Below are positions 5,666 to 6,229 of a stretch of DNA of 6,229 nt, piece after piece; positions within the stretch are counted from its first letter, which is position 1, and each line of letters opens with the position of its first letter. Made by a program: the position numbers and the translations under genes. The stretch is from Prevotella sp. UBA2725. Lineage in GTDB: Bacteria > Bacteroidota > Bacteroidia > Bacteroidales > Bacteroidaceae. The notes beneath the pieces are model-generated. The model did no database searches, was not told where the DNA came from, and saw only the letters and a list, made by a program, of their open reading frames with translations. The stretch spans positions 1 to 6,229 of the forward strand of contig DEKJ01000014.1 of the NCBI GenBank assembly GCA_002353825.1. Reading direction: 5' to 3'.

Positions 5666-6229
5666 ATGAAAATATCATTGTTAGGCATCGTCTTAGGATT
5701 GGTGCTTGTCGCTTTTCCTATATTTATTATCTTCCAATATCGTCTTACGTTGCTAAATCGGTACGTGAAGTCGATCGTGCGCCTCATTGTATCGGTAGCT
5801 GTTGTGGCACTGTGTACGTTTACGAGTGTGAAGTTGAATAGCCTGGCTCTTAATATTCTTCTAGCCTTGCTGTTCTGTGTTTTCTCGACGGCCATGTCTG
5901 TGGTGAAGTCGCGTCTGAAGTTTGAGCGGTCTTTCCTTCCATTGTTGGCGGGAGTGGTTGCGGGCGCAATTGTTGTAGGACTCTATTTCATTTTCCTTAT
6001 CATGGGGGTGCGTGGAGTGCAAGTGTCTGCGGCTCTTGTTCCTGTCTATGGCTTGCTGGCAGGTGGCATGATTGAGGCCAATGCGCGAGCACTTGAGACG
6101 TATTATTCCGGATTGCGCCACCATAATCAGCTCTATTATTATCTGCTTGGCAATGGTTGTACACATGCCAAAGCCACGGAATATTTCTTTCGTCGTGGTC
6201 TTCAGGCATCGATTGTTACGGTCTGCAAG
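5666..6229 (+). CDS. UPF0014/FetB-family ABC permease, 3' end beyond the window
   Basis: The frame stays open for 188 codons from ATG 5666 to the right edge; relatives are about 250-260 residues, so some 70 are missing. Hydrophobic segments lie at about 4-23, 37-55, 58-80, 91-114 and 118-138, with the N-terminus starting directly in a membrane helix. The stretch LVPVYGLLAGGMIEANARAL (124-143) and the cytoplasmic block LLGNGCTHAKA (160-170) match the pattern of FetB-family permeases, where an ALGAT-type block followed by an Ala-rich helix contacts the ATPase. The family includes bacterial FetB and the plant aluminium-tolerance proteins ALS3/STAR2, which also work with a separate ATPase subunit. 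The ATPase gene ends 29 nt upstream, so the two are probably co-transcribed. The spacer is A/T-rich without a Shine-Dalgarno motif. Transported substrate is unknown; metal ion export is inferred from E. coli FetAB. Confidence 0.85.
   Translation, partial: MKISLLGIVLGLVLVAFPIFIIFQYRLTLLNRYVKSIVRLIVSVAVVALCTFTSVKLNSLALNILLALLFCVFSTAMSVVKSRLKFERSFLPLLAGVVAGAIVVGLYFIFLIMGVRGVQVSAALVPVYGLLAGGMIEANARALETYYSGLRHHNQLYYYLLGNGCTHAKATEYFFRRGLQASIVTVCK

Noticed and set aside
5647..6209. Minus-strand open frames of 69-101 codons at the right end
   Set aside because: They are antisense to the UPF0014/FetB-type permease, whose plus-strand frame runs unbroken to the edge with clear membrane segments.
1..6229. 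A CRISPR array, insertion sequence, tRNA gene, toxin-antitoxin or phage-defence module
   Set aside because: No regularly spaced repeats, transposase motifs, tRNA-like cloverleaf or defence-family motifs were seen; nearly all the sequence is taken by six identifiable genes.

Overview
The window looks like chromosomal DNA from a Bacteroidota member, most likely a Prevotella-type Bacteroidales. Three things suggest this: the first gene is an outer-membrane beta-barrel/TonB-plug protein ending in the phylum-typical VDTSRF tail; genes lack Shine-Dalgarno sequences; and five exact matches to the Bacteroidota -7 promoter box TAnnTTTG sit at the expected places. Genus is an inference; no rRNA or other decisive marker is present.

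Layout. 1-147 is an upstream region with two back-to-back promoter candidates, one reading off the left edge. 148-2235 (+) encodes a TonB-plug outer-membrane barrel protein with no SusD partner. 2295-2975 (+) encodes a PAP2-type membrane phosphatase with its own promoter; its stop lies 1 nt from the stop of the convergent agu operon. 4925-2977 (-) is a two-gene polyamine operon: agmatine deiminase (aguA), then N-carbamoylputrescine amidase (aguB), which together convert agmatine to putrescine. 4926-5084 is a divergent control region with one promoter each way and a perfect GC-rich hairpin in the predicted aguA leader. 5085-5636 (+) encodes a small ABC nucleotide-binding subunit, followed after 29 nt by an open-ended gene (5666 to the right edge) for a UPF0014/FetB-family permease. 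Together these resemble a FetAB-type (metal export) transporter.

The agu genes work as a pathway and the last two genes as a transporter; the barrel protein and the PAP2 enzyme are envelope functions with no visible tie to either. Most of the window is ordinary. The most unusual item is the ABC subunit: its Walker A and Q-loop are intact, but the catalytic glutamate, signature motif, D-loop and switch histidine are all altered. I see no CRISPR array, transposon, tRNA, rRNA or defence system, and no gene-free stretch over 300 bases.
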